Assembly (NCBI GenBank): GCA_030647435.1
Contig: JAUSJX010000048.1
Coordinates: 62,001-126,000, forward strand
Origin: Candidatus Rokuibacteriota bacterium
GTDB taxonomy: Bacteria > Methylomirabilota > Methylomirabilia > Rokubacteriales > CSP1-6
Length of the DNA: 64,000 nucleotides
Direction of reading: 5' to 3'
In this document: positions 1 to 10,048 of the stretch, piece after piece
Layout: every line of letters begins with the position of its first letter
How positions within the stretch are numbered: the stretch's first letter is position 1
The notes under the pieces: generated by a model
The model's input: only the letters and a program-made list of their open reading frames with translations
The model's database searches: none
What the model was told of the DNA's origin: nothing
Position numbers and translations under genes: made by a program

Positions 1-291
1 GTGGCGACCTATACGATCAGCGCCGTGCCGGACCCCGTCGCGGTGCTGCGGGAGATGCGCCGGGTAGTCAAGCCGGGCGGCAACATCGTGCTCCTGAACC
101 ACTTCCGCAGCGAGCGCCGCGTGGTCGGGCGCCTCGAGGACCTGATCTCGCCCGTGTGCACGCGGCTGGGCTGGAAATCGAACCTGCCGCTCGAGCCGCT
201 CCTCGAGCAGGTCGGCCTCATCCCGGACCTCTCCGCCAAGGTGAATCTCTTCAACGGCTGGCGCCTGATCAAGTGCCTCAACCGCAAGTAA
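1..291 (+). CDS. Class I SAM-dependent methyltransferase, C-terminal part (partial)
   Basis: The open frame enters from the left edge and ends at TAA 289-291, so only the last 96 residues or so are visible. The segment 'REMRRVVKPGGNIVLLNH' is the motif-III strand and turn typical of UbiE/phosphatidylethanolamine-N-methyltransferase-like enzymes, in which a reporter loop 'R..KPGG' precedes a beta strand. The tail 'FNGWRLIKCLNRK' resembles lipid/PE methyltransferases. The SAM-binding motif I lies outside the window. The next gene is convergent, 10 bp away. The substrate cannot be told from this fragment. Confidence 0.75.
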   Translation: MATYTISAVPDPVAVLREMRRVVKPGGNIVLLNHFRSERRVVGRLEDLISPVCTRLGWKSNLPLEPLLEQVGLIPDLSAKVNLFNGWRLIKCLNRK

Positions 292-301
292 CCCGCCCGC
301 T

Positions 302-1218
302 TCAGCGATTCGGCCGGTAGTCCATCAGCTCCAGAGCCTCCCTGACGGGCTCGTAGTCCGCGTCCCGCGCCTCCACGAAGCCGTCGATGTCGTAGATCTG
401 CTTCAGCACCGCCGCGTGCTCGGGCTTCTTCATGGCGAGCAGCGCCCGCTTGACCGCCTGGATCGCGGCCGCGGGCAGCCCCGGGCGGGCGCAGATGCCC
501 GCTTCCGGAATCTCCGGCGTCTCGCCAACCACGGCGAGCTGTGCGATGAGCGCGAGGTCCTTCAGGTGGATCTCGGGCGCCGAGTCGAAAGAGGCGGCGG
601 AGTCCACCCGTCCCTGGAGGAGCGCGCGCAGCGCCGCCTCGTGCGTGCCCGCGAAGAGAGCGTCCTTAAAGAACGTCTTCGGGTCCCGGTCCCGGACCAG
701 CCCGCGCTTGATCAGGAACACCATCGGGTAGATGTAGCCCGAGCTGGACGCCGGGTCCACGAAGGCGATCGTGCGGCCGCGAAGCTCCTCGACGCGCGTG
801 ATCCCGCTTGCCTTGCGGACGTAGAAGCGCGCGGTGTAGGCGGTCTTGCCCTGCCAGACGTCACGCACGAGGATCTCACAGCCGGCCTCGCGCCGGGCCA
901 GGACGTAGCCCACCGGGTGGACGAAAGCCAGGTCCACACGGCGGCTTCTGAGCGCCTCCACGACGCCCGCGTAGTCCGAGGCGACCTGCGCCCGCACCGG
1001 TACGCCCGACAGTCGCGCGACCGCCGCCACGAAGGCGTCCGCGGCCTCCTGGAGCGCCGTTGGATCGCGCGAGGGCGTGAAAGCCATGATCAGCGGCTTC
1101 TCGGGCATCCCGCGCTGGCCCCAGGCGGACCCGGGCGCTCCGAAGCCCCCGAGAGCTCCAAAGCCGATGATGGCGGCGAATGCCGCCAGGAGCGCGGCGG
1201 GGCGGCGAAGACCGGAGC

Positions 1219-1222
<4 letters not shown>
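302..1222 (-). CDS. PhnD-like phosphate/phosphonate ABC transporter substrate-binding protein
   Basis: This is a periplasmic binding protein of the PhnD/SsuA-like clamshell fold. '[17 protein letters not shown]', '[16 protein letters not shown]' and 'DSAASFDS' are the usual ligand-cleft segments. The first canonical codon is ATG 1108 (268 aa), but the frame stays open upstream and encodes a signal peptide (two Arg, then a hydrophobic [20 protein letters not shown] stretch). The only plausible start giving that leader is CTG 1222-1220, which overlaps the upstream TGA as CTGA, the same 4-bp coupling that ATGA and GTGA give elsewhere here. I prefer the CTG start (306 aa), as inference. No permease or ATPase partner is adjacent. 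It is the last gene of a run with a sigma-54 response regulator and HtrA, so it may act as a sensor component rather than in transport. Confidence 0.8.
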
Positions 1223-2661
<1,439 letters not shown>

Positions 2662-2665
2662 GGCC

Positions 2666-4132
2666 TCAGGGCTTGTCCGGGACCTTGAGGACGACGTACT
2701 CGCGGCCGGCCCCGCTCCGCGCGATCTGAACGGGCACGGCCTCGCCCGGCTTGAGCGCGGCCACCGCCTTCTTGAACTCCTCAACGCTGCCGACCCGGCG
2801 GCGGTTGACCTCGAGGACGAGGTCGCCCTCCTTGATGCCGGCCGCCGCCGCCGCGCTGTCAGGCGCCACGTCTGTGACCACGACGCCGGAGCGCCCGGGC
2901 AGCCCGTACGCCTGCGCCGCGTCCTCGCCGAGCTCCTCGACCGTCACCCCGAGGCCCTCGCCCTTCGATCCGGCCGCCACCACCATCTCCTCAGCCGGCT
3001 GCTCCCCGATCTTGACCGTGAGCTTGGAGGTCTTGCGGTCGCGCAGCACCGTGAGAGTGACGGCTCGGCCCGGCGGGATGGCGGCCACGCGCTTCTGGAG
3101 GTCGGTCACCTCCTTGATCGGGACGCCGCCCAGCTCGACGATGATGTCGCCCGGCTTCATGCCGGCCGCCTCGGCCGGGCCGTCCTTCAGCACGTCCGCC
3201 ACCAGCACTCCGCCCTTGCTGGGGACCCCGAAGCCGTCGGCGAGGTCGTCCGACAGGTCCTGGATGGAGATGCCGAGCCAGCCGCGCACCACCCGGCCCT
3301 TCGCGATCAGCTGGGTCATGACCTCGCGGGCCATGTTGATCGGAATGGCAAAGCCGATGCCCTGCCCCGCGGACACGATGGCGGTGTTGATGCCGATCAC
3401 GCGCCCGTCGAGGTTGAGCAGCGGCCCGCCCGAGTTGCCGGGGTTGATGGAGGCGTCGGTCTGGATGAACGCCTCGTAGGTCGCCACGCCGACCCGCGTG
3501 CGTCCGGTCGCGGAGATGATGCCGACCGTAACGGTCCGGTCGAGACCGAACGGGTTGCCGATGGCGATGGCCCACTGGCCGATACGGAGCTTGTCGGAGT
3601 CGCCGAGCTCCGCCGACGGCAGCGCGCCCGCGCCCGGGTCGATCTTGACGACCGCGAGATCGGTCTTCGCGTCGCGCCCCACGAGGGTCGCCGCGAACTT
3701 GCGGTCGTCGGACAGCCGCACCTCGATCTCGGCCGCGCTCTCCACGACGTGGGCGTTGGTCAGGATGTAGCCGCGGGCGTCCACGATGACGCCTGAGCCT
3801 GCCGAGCGCGCCTCCTCGCGCGGCGCGCGGCGCTTGAAGAAGCGGTCGTAGAACTCGGGGCCGAAGAAGTCGCGGAAGCGCTGCTCGCCTTCGGGAGGCT
3901 GGCCGCCCTCGCCGGGGGGCGCCTTCTTGGGCTTGACGCTGACATTGACCACGGACGGCGTCACCCGGTCGGCGACGGAGGCGAAGGCGTCTTCCAGCGC
4001 GTGGAGTATAGCCTTGCTGTCCGGCCCTTTGGCGGCGGCAGATCCAGACTGGGCAGCGGCCGGCTGGGGGACGAGCCAGAGCGCAGCCAACAGCATCCCC
4101 GTGGCCAGCAACCGCTCCCGCGTCAGTCCCAT
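2666..4132 (-). CDS. degP: HtrA/DegP-family periplasmic serine protease
   Basis: 488 aa. The signal peptide spans residues 1-28 and ends AAA-Q. The trypsin-like domain carries the triad H128 (TNAHVV), D158 (KTDLAVVKI) and S234 (GNSGGPLLN). Two PDZ domains follow, at roughly 275-365 and 385-478, the DegP/DegQ layout. It degrades or refolds misfolded envelope proteins. It is co-directional with tilS upstream (21-bp gap) and the sigma-54 regulator downstream (4-bp gap), so it probably shares a transcript with both. The length is normal and no catalytic residue is missing. Confidence 0.95.
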   Translation of the reverse strand: MGLTRERLLATGMLLAALWLVPQPAAAQSGSAAAKGPDSKAILHALEDAFASVADRVTPSVVNVSVKPKKAPPGEGGQPPEGEQRFRDFFGPEFYDRFFKRRAPREEARSAGSGVIVDARGYILTNAHVVESAAEIEVRLSDDRKFAATLVGRDAKTDLAVVKIDPGAGALPSAELGDSDKLRIGQWAIAIGNPFGLDRTVTVGIISATGRTRVGVATYEAFIQTDASINPGNSGGPLLNLDGRVIGINTAIVSAGQGIGFAIPINMAREVMTQLIAKGRVVRGWLGISIQDLSDDLADGFGVPSKGGVLVADVLKDGPAEAAGMKPGDIIVELGGVPIKEVTDLQKRVAAIPPGRAVTLTVLRDRKTSKLTVKIGEQPAEEMVVAAGSKGEGLGVTVEELGEDAAQAYGLPGRSGVVVTDVAPDSAAAAAGIKEGDLVLEVNRRRVGSVEEFKKAVAALKPGEAVPVQIARSGAGREYVVLKVPDKP

Positions 4133-4153
4133 GTCCCCTCCTGGCGCGCCATC

Positions 4154-5557
4154 TTACTCTCCCGCCTCATGCCCCGCCAGAGGAGACCGAAGTGTCACCT
4201 CGAGGATACGCCGCGTCCCCGGCCCGACCGGGGCGGCCTGCCCGCGCCGGAGCCCGGCGACCCAGATGATGTCGCCCCCCGCCTCGACGAGGGGCACGCG
4301 ATCGCGCTCCCAGCGGGGCACACCCGCGTCGATCAGGAACGACTTGAGCCGCCGCTCGGCAGGGCCGCCGAACGGCGCGAAGCGGTCCCCGCGCCGTCTG
4401 CCGCGGACGTGAAGCCGGCTCGGGAGGAGATCGGCATCGAAAGCCGCGCGCGCGGCCTCGCGCGGGGCGGCATAGCCTGGGGCCCGATCGAAGCAGCGGG
4501 CGTCCAGCACCAGGCCGACCTCGGGCAGCGGGAGCTCACCCGGCACCGGAAACTCATGGGCCGCGAGCGCCGGGAGCCGCCCCTGCCCGACGCGCAGCCA
4601 CCGGCCGCTCCGCTCGACGATCACGCCTCCCGAGCGCAGGGCGCCCCGCCGCGCCCCGGGCACGAGAAGCCCGCGAAGGGCCTTCTGGGCGTGGCCGCGT
4701 AGGGCGCCCGAGTGCCCGAGATCGCGCGCGGCCTGGCGCACCGTCTCGGCCGCCGCCTCGCCCGGCAGCCCCGCCAGGTCGGCGACGCTCAACACCCAGC
4801 CTGCCGCGCCCCGCCGCCCGAGCCGCGGCAGCTCCCGCGCGGCGACGCGCTCGAGGTCGTCGACCATGGCGCGCACGAGAGCGGCCGAGCGCGCCAGGTG
4901 CTCGACGAGCCCTGGCTCGACGGCCTCGGCCAGGAAGGGCAGCACCTCGTGGCGGATGCGGTTGCGCAGGAAGCGCGGGTCGCTGTTGCTCGCGTCCTCG
5001 ACCCACGCGAGCCCTCGCGCGCGCAGGTGCGCCTCGATGTCCGCCCGTCGCGCGCCGAGGAACGGCCGGATGAAGATCCCGCGCACGGGGGCGATCCCCG
5101 CGAGCCCTCGCGGGCCTGCGCCCTCGAGGAGACGCATGAGGACCGTCTCGGCCTGGTCGTCGGCCGTGTGGGCCGTCGCGACGCGCTGGGCGCCCACGCG
5201 GCGTGCAACTTCACGGAAGGCGCCGTAGCGGGCGCGGCGCGCCTCCGCCTCGAGGCCGTCCCAGGGCGGCTCCCGCGTCACCGAGACGCGCTCGAGGTGG
5301 AACGGGATGCCGAGCCGGGCGCAGAGGCCGCCTGCGAACCCGGCGTCGGCGTCGGCCTCGGGCCGGAGACCGTGGTGGACGTGGACGACCTGGAGCGTGA
5401 GGCGGAGCTCTGGGGCGAGGGCGCCGAGCACGTCGAGGAGAGCGACGGAGTCGGCGCCGCCCGACACGGCGACCAAGACAGCTTCGCCGCCCCGGAGCAT
5501 CCCGGAGCGGCGAATGGAGTCGAGGGCGAGCGCGCGGAGCTCAGTGCCCGTGGTCAC
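4154..5557 (-). CDS. tilS: tRNA(Ile)-lysidine synthetase
   Basis: 467 aa. The PP-loop ATPase signature SGGADS sits at residues 32-37, followed by 'TAHTADDQAETVLMRLLEGAG', the TilS-specific segment. The C-terminal third holds the TilS substrate-binding domains ('RRRGDRFAPFGG'). The enzyme ligates lysine to C34 of the CAU-anticodon tRNA-Ile, changing its decoding from AUG to AUA; a CAU tRNA gene lies at 12.7 kb. The start is GTG 5557, inside the last 17 bp of the MoaD-MoaE gene, so translation is probably coupled. Confidence 0.95.
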   Translation of the reverse strand: MTTGTELRALALDSIRRSGMLRGGEAVLVAVSGGADSVALLDVLGALAPELRLTLQVVHVHHGLRPEADADAGFAGGLCARLGIPFHLERVSVTREPPWDGLEAEARRARYGAFREVARRVGAQRVATAHTADDQAETVLMRLLEGAGPRGLAGIAPVRGIFIRPFLGARRADIEAHLRARGLAWVEDASNSDPRFLRNRIRHEVLPFLAEAVEPGLVEHLARSAALVRAMVDDLERVAARELPRLGRRGAAGWVLSVADLAGLPGEAAAETVRQAARDLGHSGALRGHAQKALRGLLVPGARRGALRSGGVIVERSGRWLRVGQGRLPALAAHEFPVPGELPLPEVGLVLDARCFDRAPGYAAPREAARAAFDADLLPSRLHVRGRRRGDRFAPFGGPAERRLKSFLIDAGVPRWERDRVPLVEAGGDIIWVAGLRRGQAAPVGPGTRRILEVTLRSPLAGHEAGE

Positions 5558-6227
5558 ATTCGCCTTGGAGACCGACCCAGACTTCTCCGTCCTCGAAGTA
5601 CTCCTTCTTCCAGACGGGCACCGTCTCCTTGAGCGTGTCGATGGCGAAGCGGCAGGCGTCGAAGGCCTCGCCCCGGTGCGGCGAGGAGACCGCGATCATG
5701 ACGCTCGACTCGCCGATCTCGAGCCTCCCGATCCTGTGCACGAGCGCCAGGGCGCGCACGCCCGGCCACCGCGCGCGCACGGCCGACGCGATCTCCCGCA
5801 TCTTGGCCGCGGCCATGGGCGCGTGCGCCTCGTACTCGAGGTACTTCACGCGCCGCCCACCCGTCTCCTCGCGCACGACGCCCGAAAAGAGCACGAGGCC
5901 GCCAGCGAAGGGATCGCCGACGGCGGCCATGATCCGCTCCTCGGAGAGCGGCTCGGCGGTGACCTCGACGAGGTCTTCGCTCGCGCCGCCACTCACGGGC
6001 GGGAAGAAGCAGAGCTCGTCGCCCGCGCGCAGGGGATGGGTCGGCGGAACGTAGTCGGTGCCGAGGGCGAACAACGTGAAAGGGCGGTACGGCTGAAGGA
6101 CCGGGAAGCGGCTCGCCACCGCCTCCCAGGCCGACTCGACCGTACCGCCCTCCGGAAGGTCCAGCTCGACGTGGTCGCGGCCGGCCACCTCGCGATAGCG
6201 GGCGAAGAACCGGACGGCGACCTTCAT
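5541..6227 (-). CDS. MoaD-MoaE fusion (molybdopterin synthase small and large subunits)
   Basis: 228 aa. Residues 1-81 are a beta-grasp MoaD ending in Gly-Gly (80-81, 'PPVSGG'). Residues 84-228 are a complete MoaE with 'FSGVVRE', 'HRIGRLEIGE' and the conserved 'VPVWKKEYFEDG'. Molybdopterin synthase needs the MoaD C-terminal glycine free as a thiocarboxylate, so the fusion should be cleaved after GG, as described for mycobacterial MoaX. Three residues link the two halves. The gene follows the Fe-S carrier gene and overlaps tilS by 17 bp. No other moa gene is in the window. Confidence 0.92.
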   Translation of the reverse strand: MKVAVRFFARYREVAGRDHVELDLPEGGTVESAWEAVASRFPVLQPYRPFTLFALGTDYVPPTHPLRAGDELCFFPPVSGGASEDLVEVTAEPLSEERIMAAVGDPFAGGLVLFSGVVREETGGRRVKYLEYEAHAPMAAAKMREIASAVRARWPGVRALALVHRIGRLEIGESSVMIAVSSPHRGEAFDACRFAIDTLKETVPVWKKEYFEDGEVWVGLQGECDHGH

Positions 6228-6243
6228 GACGTGCGTGAAACGC

Positions 6244-6570
6244 TTAGAACTGGTGAGACGATCCGCAGCCGCAGGAGGACTTCACGTTGGGGTTCTTGAT
6301 GGCGAAGCCGGCCCCCAGCATGTTGTTGTCCACGTAGTCGACCTCGCTGCCCTTGAGGTACGGCGCGCTCTTGCTGTCCACGAGGACCTTGACGCCGTGC
6401 GACTCCATGACGTCGTCGTCGGCGCCCACCGCGTCGTCCCAGCCGAGCTCGTAGGACATGCCGGAGCAGCCGCCGCCGACCACGCGGATCCTGAGGCCCC
6501 ACTCCGGCTTACCCTCTTCGAGCTTCAGGTCCGAGATCTTCTTCGCAGCCGTTTCGGTCAGTGAGATCAT
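6244..6570 (-). CDS. erpA: A-type iron-sulfur cluster carrier (ErpA/IscA family)
   Basis: 108 aa with the three cluster-ligating cysteines C35 (GGGCSG), C100 and C102 (SSCGCG), and the family segment 'NPNVKSSCGCG'. It accepts Fe-S clusters and passes them to apo-proteins. A strong Shine-Dalgarno AAGGAGGG precedes ATG 6570. A -10-like TATACT lies at 6623-6618 without a clear -35. It is the first gene of the run that continues into the MoaD-MoaE fusion, tilS and htrA, which fits Fe-S supply for molybdopterin synthesis. Whether it is strictly ErpA or IscA cannot be decided from sequence alone. Confidence 0.9.
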   Translation of the reverse strand: MISLTETAAKKISDLKLEEGKPEWGLRIRVVGGGCSGMSYELGWDDAVGADDDVMESHGVKVLVDSKSAPYLKGSEVDYVDNNMLGAGFAIKNPNVKSSCGCGSSHQF

Positions 6571-6673
6571 GAATCCCTCCTTGGGTTCCGTGTCGGATAG
6601 TACGCGACAACACCCTTAGTATAGCAGAGCCCCACCGCCCGGTGGAGCCCCCTGGAAGAATGCCAAGAAACCG

Positions 6674-6941
6674 GCAGGCGGCTCAAAAAGGTCCAGATGC
6701 GAGGCGGCGCCCCGCCCTTCGAGTTGAGCGGCGGCCGCCGGCCGACGCGAGACGAGGGCTGAGTCGATTCCGCAGGTCGGCGAGAAGGGTCCAGATGCGA
6801 GGCGGCGAGGGATGCGACGAGCGAGGCGTACGTCTGTCTCAGCCCTCGCCTCGGGGCTGCGCCCTCAGCTCGAACTGCCACGTACGTTACGCGAGGAGCG
6901 ACCGAGCCAACGAAGCAGATGGGCCCTTATCGCCGGCCTGC
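6674..6941. repeat. Dispersed structured repeat, copy R1 (composite)
   Basis: The 370-bp gene-free stretch between erpA and the SDR holds this element. A type-A left arm GCAGGCGGCTCAAAAAGG starts at 6674. After a segment shared with copy R4, a complete type-B element follows: left arm 6772-6798 (GCAGGTCGGCGAGAAGGG...) and right arm 6915-6941 (...CCCTTATCGCCGGCCTGC). It contains the conserved inner strands GAGGCGTACGT and ACGTACGTT, here separated by an enlarged loop. The stop codon TAG of the SDR (6943-6941) overlaps the end of the right arm. Confidence 0.85.
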
Positions 6942-7657
6942 TAGAGGACCCCTCGCTGGGGCAGGAGGGTCAGCTCCTCGAGGGTCGCTCCCGGCGGCAG
7001 GGCCGCCATGAGAAGGGCCGCCTCGGCGATCAGCGCAGGTTTCAGCATGAGCGCCCGGTCGGGCGGCTGGGGCACGGCATCCCAGAGCGGCGTGTCCGTC
7101 GCCCCTGCCGACAGCACGCCCACGCGCACCCCGTGAGGCCGCATCTCCTCGGCCAGGACCCGCGAGAAGCCCAGGAGGCCGTACTTGGCGGCCGTGTAGG
7201 CGCCGCTGCCCGGAAGAGTCCGACTGGTGACGACGGAGCCGATGTTAATGATGGTGCCCCGCCCCTGCGCCGTCATGGCGGGCAGCACGGCGCGGCAGCA
7301 GAGGAAGGCGCCGCGCAGGTTGACCGCGATCAGCTGGTCCCAGTCCTCGGTCTTGGCATCGGCCACCGGCCCGAAGGCCGCGAGCCCCGCCGCCGTCACG
7401 AGGCAGTCGAGGCGCCCGCCTTCGGCGAGGGCGCGGGTCACGAGCGCCGCCACCGCGGGCTCTTGCCTGACGTCCGTCGGAACCGCCAGCGCCCGCCCGC
7501 CCGCCGTCTCGATCTCACGCTGAATGGACGCAAGCTCGCGCGTCGACCGCGCGGCCAGGACCACGAAGGCGCCTTCGCGGGCGAAAGCGGCGGCGACGGC
7601 CCGGCCGATGCCCCGTCCCGCCCCGGTGACGAGGGCGACCTGGCCCGTGAGCCTCAC
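6941..7657 (-). CDS. Short-chain dehydrogenase/reductase next to FolE (possible pterin reductase)
   Basis: 238 aa classical SDR. The NAD(P)-binding TGAGRGIG lies at residues 11-18, and the catalytic Ser and YTAAK motif are in '[19 protein letters not shown]'. The start is GTG 7657, overlapping the folE stop as GTGA; the 105 codons before it in the same frame only shadow folE. The place directly after folE and two PTPS genes suggests a sepiapterin-reductase-like or dihydropteridine-reducing role, but SDR sequence alone does not show this. The stop codon abuts repeat R1. Confidence 0.85.
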   Translation of the reverse strand: MRLTGQVALVTGAGRGIGRAVAAAFAREGAFVVLAARSTRELASIQREIETAGGRALAVPTDVRQEPAVAALVTRALAEGGRLDCLVTAAGLAAFGPVADAKTEDWDQLIAVNLRGAFLCCRAVLPAMTAQGRGTIINIGSVVTSRTLPGSGAYTAAKYGLLGFSRVLAEEMRPHGVRVGVLSAGATDTPLWDAVPQPPDRALMLKPALIAEAALLMAALPPGATLEELTLLPQRGVL

Positions 7658-9216
7658 AGGACGAGGCCGCCCCGCGACCTGATCAGCTCCATGAACTCGG
7701 CGCGGGTCTCCGGGCGGTCCCGGAACTGCCCGAGCATGGCGGAGGTCACCGCCTTGGAATTCTGCTTCTCGACCCCGCGCATGAGCATGCACATGTGGAG
7801 GGCCTCGATGACCACGGCGACCCCGCGCGGCTGGAGGACCTCGTTGAGCGTCTGGGCGATCTGGGTGGTCAGCCGCTCCTGGACCTGCAGCCGCCGCGCG
7901 AACATCTCGACGAGCCGCGGGAGTTTCGACAGCCCGACGATCTTGTGTGACGGCATGTAGGCGATGTGGCACTTGCCGAAAAAGGGAAGCAGATGATGTT
8001 CACAGTTATGCGTAAGATGACCCGATATCAGGAACGTGGAATAGGGTTCACATTTGAAGCTATACACCGTGTACGGCTTCCTGGGCGCAGGAAGATGTCT
8101 GACCTCAATGACCTCCGTGTAGGTGCTATCAAAGGGCACGTAAAAATCGCTCTCCCGGCGGAAACCGTGTCTCCCGTACCACCCGGCCTGATCCCATCGA
8201 TCCGGGAGGTACAGTTGGAAGCAACTCTTCGAGGCTTTGCCGACACTGCAGCCCAGGTACTCGGCCAACTCGGTCATAAACTCGCTATTCGAACTTCCGA
8301 TGAATCGCCCTGACCCGTTCCTGTGGCCGTCGCCATCGCAATAGCCGTCGAGGAACCCTTGCATCATTTCCTTCGAGGATGTGACAACCCTCGGAAACTT
8401 GAAGGTCTTTGTCTTACTTCTCGATCCCTTCTCAGAGACGCTCAGCCAGCGGCAAAGTTTCTCGCCGATATGCCTTGAGACAATTCGGACTCGGTACATT
8501 TGTACCCGGCGCCTGAGGAAACCGGAAGGCACCTTGATGGCCTCCACTTCGGGTGCCGACGAGGGAAACGCTGCGATGACCATGGTGCGGTACTTGAGCG
8601 CAAATTCGAGGTTCTTCACGACCAGGCTGATCCGGCGGCCCTCTTGGATACTGCCATCGGCCGCTGTGGCGCCAAGCATGTAGCCGAGCGCGTACCCGGG
8701 CTGCGGTTCTGATAACTCGCGGCAGAGTGACCTCGCGCTGATCCACTCGACGGGCGCGCCCGGCTTCAACTCTTGCGCTTCCCTCCAGCCTACGTCCGTC
8801 TTCACTGGATGATCGGGTGTCACGCGGAAGCGGCCGTACCTCGTCCTGACCTCCACGACGTCGCGCACCTTCCTAGACGTGATCGCTCGCACCTCCGTCT
8901 GCTTCAGATAGCCACCGTCGAGGGTCCATACCTTGTTGCCTGGCATAACGTCCCGGGCCCGCTTCTGCCCCCCAACTACATCGACCAGTTGCCTACTCGG
9001 GACGCACACGCTGTACAGGTCGATGTCTTTCACGATCACCATCTCGTCGTATTCCTCGGTGAAGAGCGCCTCGTTGAGGACCTGGTGGGCTTCCTGCCTG
9101 TAGCCTGACGTCAGGTACTCCCAAGCCTTGGCGACTCGGGTCGGCGTCCTCTCGAGGCCCTCGCGCATTGGGTCCTCGCCGATCTCCTTCAAAAGCTGAC
9201 GGATCAGGTCCTCCAT
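7654..9216 (-). CDS. folE: GTP cyclohydrolase I interrupted by an intein
   Basis: 520-aa precursor. Residues 1-70 and 405-520 join into a normal 186-residue FolE; its C-extein has '[19 protein letters not shown]' and a normal end. Residues 71-404 are an in-frame intein (see separate entry) lying between '...DIDLYSV' and 'CEHH'. FolE converts GTP to 7,8-dihydroneopterin triphosphate. Cys405, the +1 splicing nucleophile, is also the FolE zinc ligand of the CEHH motif, so the unspliced protein cannot be active. ATG 9216 is preceded by GAGGTGA. The gene lies 17 bp after a PTPS gene and overlaps the SDR by 4 bp. Confidence 0.95.
   Translation of the reverse strand: MEDLIRQLLKEIGEDPMREGLERTPTRVAKAWEYLTSGYRQEAHQVLNEALFTEEYDEMVIVKDIDLYSVCVPSRQLVDVVGGQKRARDVMPGNKVWTLDGGYLKQTEVRAITSRKVRDVVEVRTRYGRFRVTPDHPVKTDVGWREAQELKPGAPVEWISARSLCRELSEPQPGYALGYMLGATAADGSIQEGRRISLVVKNLEFALKYRTMVIAAFPSSAPEVEAIKVPSGFLRRRVQMYRVRIVSRHIGEKLCRWLSVSEKGSRSKTKTFKFPRVVTSSKEMMQGFLDGYCDGDGHRNGSGRFIGSSNSEFMTELAEYLGCSVGKASKSCFQLYLPDRWDQAGWYGRHGFRRESDFYVPFDSTYTEVIEVRHLPAPRKPYTVYSFKCEPYSTFLISGHLTHNCEHHLLPFFGKCHIAYMPSHKIVGLSKLPRLVEMFARRLQVQERLTTQIAQTLNEVLQPRGVAVVIEALHMCMLMRGVEKQNSKAVTSAMLGQFRDRPETRAEFMELIRSRGGLVL
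8005..9006 (-). mobile_element. LAGLIDADG intein in folE (334 aa)
   Basis: Precursor residues 71-404. Splicing block A starts at Cys71. Block B contains TPDH (133-136). Two LAGLIDADG motifs lie at about 176-188 ([13 protein letters not shown]) and 286-297 ([12 protein letters not shown]). The C-terminal block ends 'GHLTHN' and is followed by Cys405. All splicing residues (C1, TxxH, terminal His-Asn, +1 Cys) are present, so splicing and homing should both be possible. GC content drops: 33 of 60 bases in line 8101-8160 against 43 of 60 in the extein line 7801-7860. This points to horizontal arrival. Confidence 0.93.
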
Positions 9217-9233
9217 GTGGGTCACCTCGCGGC

Positions 9234-9638
9234 TCAGCCGCGGTACTCGAACATGTTGTTGTCGGTCTCGACCACGGCCACGCGGCGCAGGCTTCCGGCC
9301 GCGAGGACGGGCTCCAGCCACTGCCAGAATGCGCGGGCGAGGTTCTCGCCCGTCGTCGGAATGCCGGCCAGGGCATCGACCGAGCTCGACAGGTCGTAGT
9401 GATCTACGCGGTCGAGGACCAGACGCTTCACGGCGGCGTCGAGTGCGCCCAGGTCCGCCGCCATGCCGGTGACGGGATCGGGCTGCCCTCCGACGGTCAC
9501 CTCGACCAGGTAGTTGTGTCCGTGCTGGCGGTAGCACTGGCCGTAGATCCGCGCGTTGTCCTCGGGAGAGAAGGCTGGGTTCTCGAGCCTGTGCCCCGCG
9601 CTGAAGTGGTACTGCCGCGTCAGCTCGATCGCGCTCAT
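9234..9638 (-). CDS. 6-pyruvoyl-tetrahydropterin synthase / QueD family, with catalytic Cys
   Basis: 134 aa. Zinc ligands are H16 (FSAGHRL), H39 and H41 (HGHNY). The catalytic Cys35 lies four residues before H39 in '[10 protein letters not shown]', as in PTPS and QueD, and the active-site Glu is in 'VVETDN'. The enzyme acts on dihydroneopterin triphosphate, giving 6-pyruvoyl- or 6-carboxy-tetrahydropterin. ATG overlaps the stop of the preceding PTPS gene (ATGA at 9638-9635), and folE follows 17 bp later. The family cannot separate biopterin from queuosine use. No queC, queE or queF is nearby, which argues weakly against queuosine. Confidence 0.9.
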   Translation of the reverse strand: MSAIELTRQYHFSAGHRLENPAFSPEDNARIYGQCYRQHGHNYLVEVTVGGQPDPVTGMAADLGALDAAVKRLVLDRVDHYDLSSSVDALAGIPTTGENLARAFWQWLEPVLAAGSLRRVAVVETDNNMFEYRG

Positions 9639-10048
9639 GCGCCGAAGTAGTCCACGTAGAAGGTCGGATCCTCCCAGAGTCTCAGCCGCCAGAGCCTCTC
9701 CGGCCCCACCTTCGGCGCCAGCAGATCCCAGGCCGCGCGGACGAGATTCTCCGTGGTCGGGATAGTGCCCTGGGCGAAGAGCGGGTCGGCGGTGAGATCG
9801 GCGTGGTCGAAGCGCTGGACGACGGCGTCCGACACCACGCGCTTCAACTCGGCAAGGTCCATGACCATGCCGGTCTGAGCGTCTACCGGTCCGCGGATCG
9901 TCACCTCGAGGACGTAGTTGTGCCCGTGGGACACCGTGAGGTTGCCGAAGAGGCGGCGGTTCTCAGCAAAGCTCCACTCGTCCCGCCAGTAGCGGTGGGC
10001 CGCGGAGAACGTAAACTTCCGAGTCGCGTACACGTGACCGGCGTTCAT
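9635..10048 (-). CDS. PTPS-like protein lacking the catalytic Cys
   Basis: 137 aa. Same fold as the next gene, with zinc ligands H18 (FSAAHRY), H41 and H43 (SHGHNY). The residue aligned with the catalytic Cys is Leu37 ('[11 protein letters not shown]'). The Glu region '[13 protein letters not shown]' is changed too. Either it does a different pterin side-chain reaction or it forms mixed oligomers with the Cys-containing paralogue. It overlaps the glycosyltransferase stop (ATGA at 10048-10045) and the next PTPS start. The ATG is chosen because homology begins at once and upstream codons belong to the glycosyltransferase. Confidence 0.87.
   Translation of the reverse strand: MNAGHVYATRKFTFSAAHRYWRDEWSFAENRRLFGNLTVSHGHNYVLEVTIRGPVDAQTGMVMDLAELKRVVSDAVVQRFDHADLTADPLFAQGTIPTTENLVRAAWDLLAPKVGPERLWRLRLWEDPTFYVDYFGA

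Noticed and set aside
6567-6881. A 104-residue ORF and similar ORFs inside repeat R1
   Set aside because: It overlaps the hairpin repeat, resembles no protein, and its frame is not kept in other copies.
6674-6941. CRISPR-like or simple tandem repeats
   Set aside because: The repeated units are imperfect inverted arms with no regular spacers and no cas genes.
7654-9216. folE as a gene broken by a foreign insertion
   Set aside because: The insert is a multiple of three, stays open, and carries all intein splicing residues at its borders.
9234-10048. A queuosine (queD) operon
   Set aside because: No queC, queE or queF is nearby, while folE, an SDR and a glycosyltransferase are; queD use remains possible but less supported.
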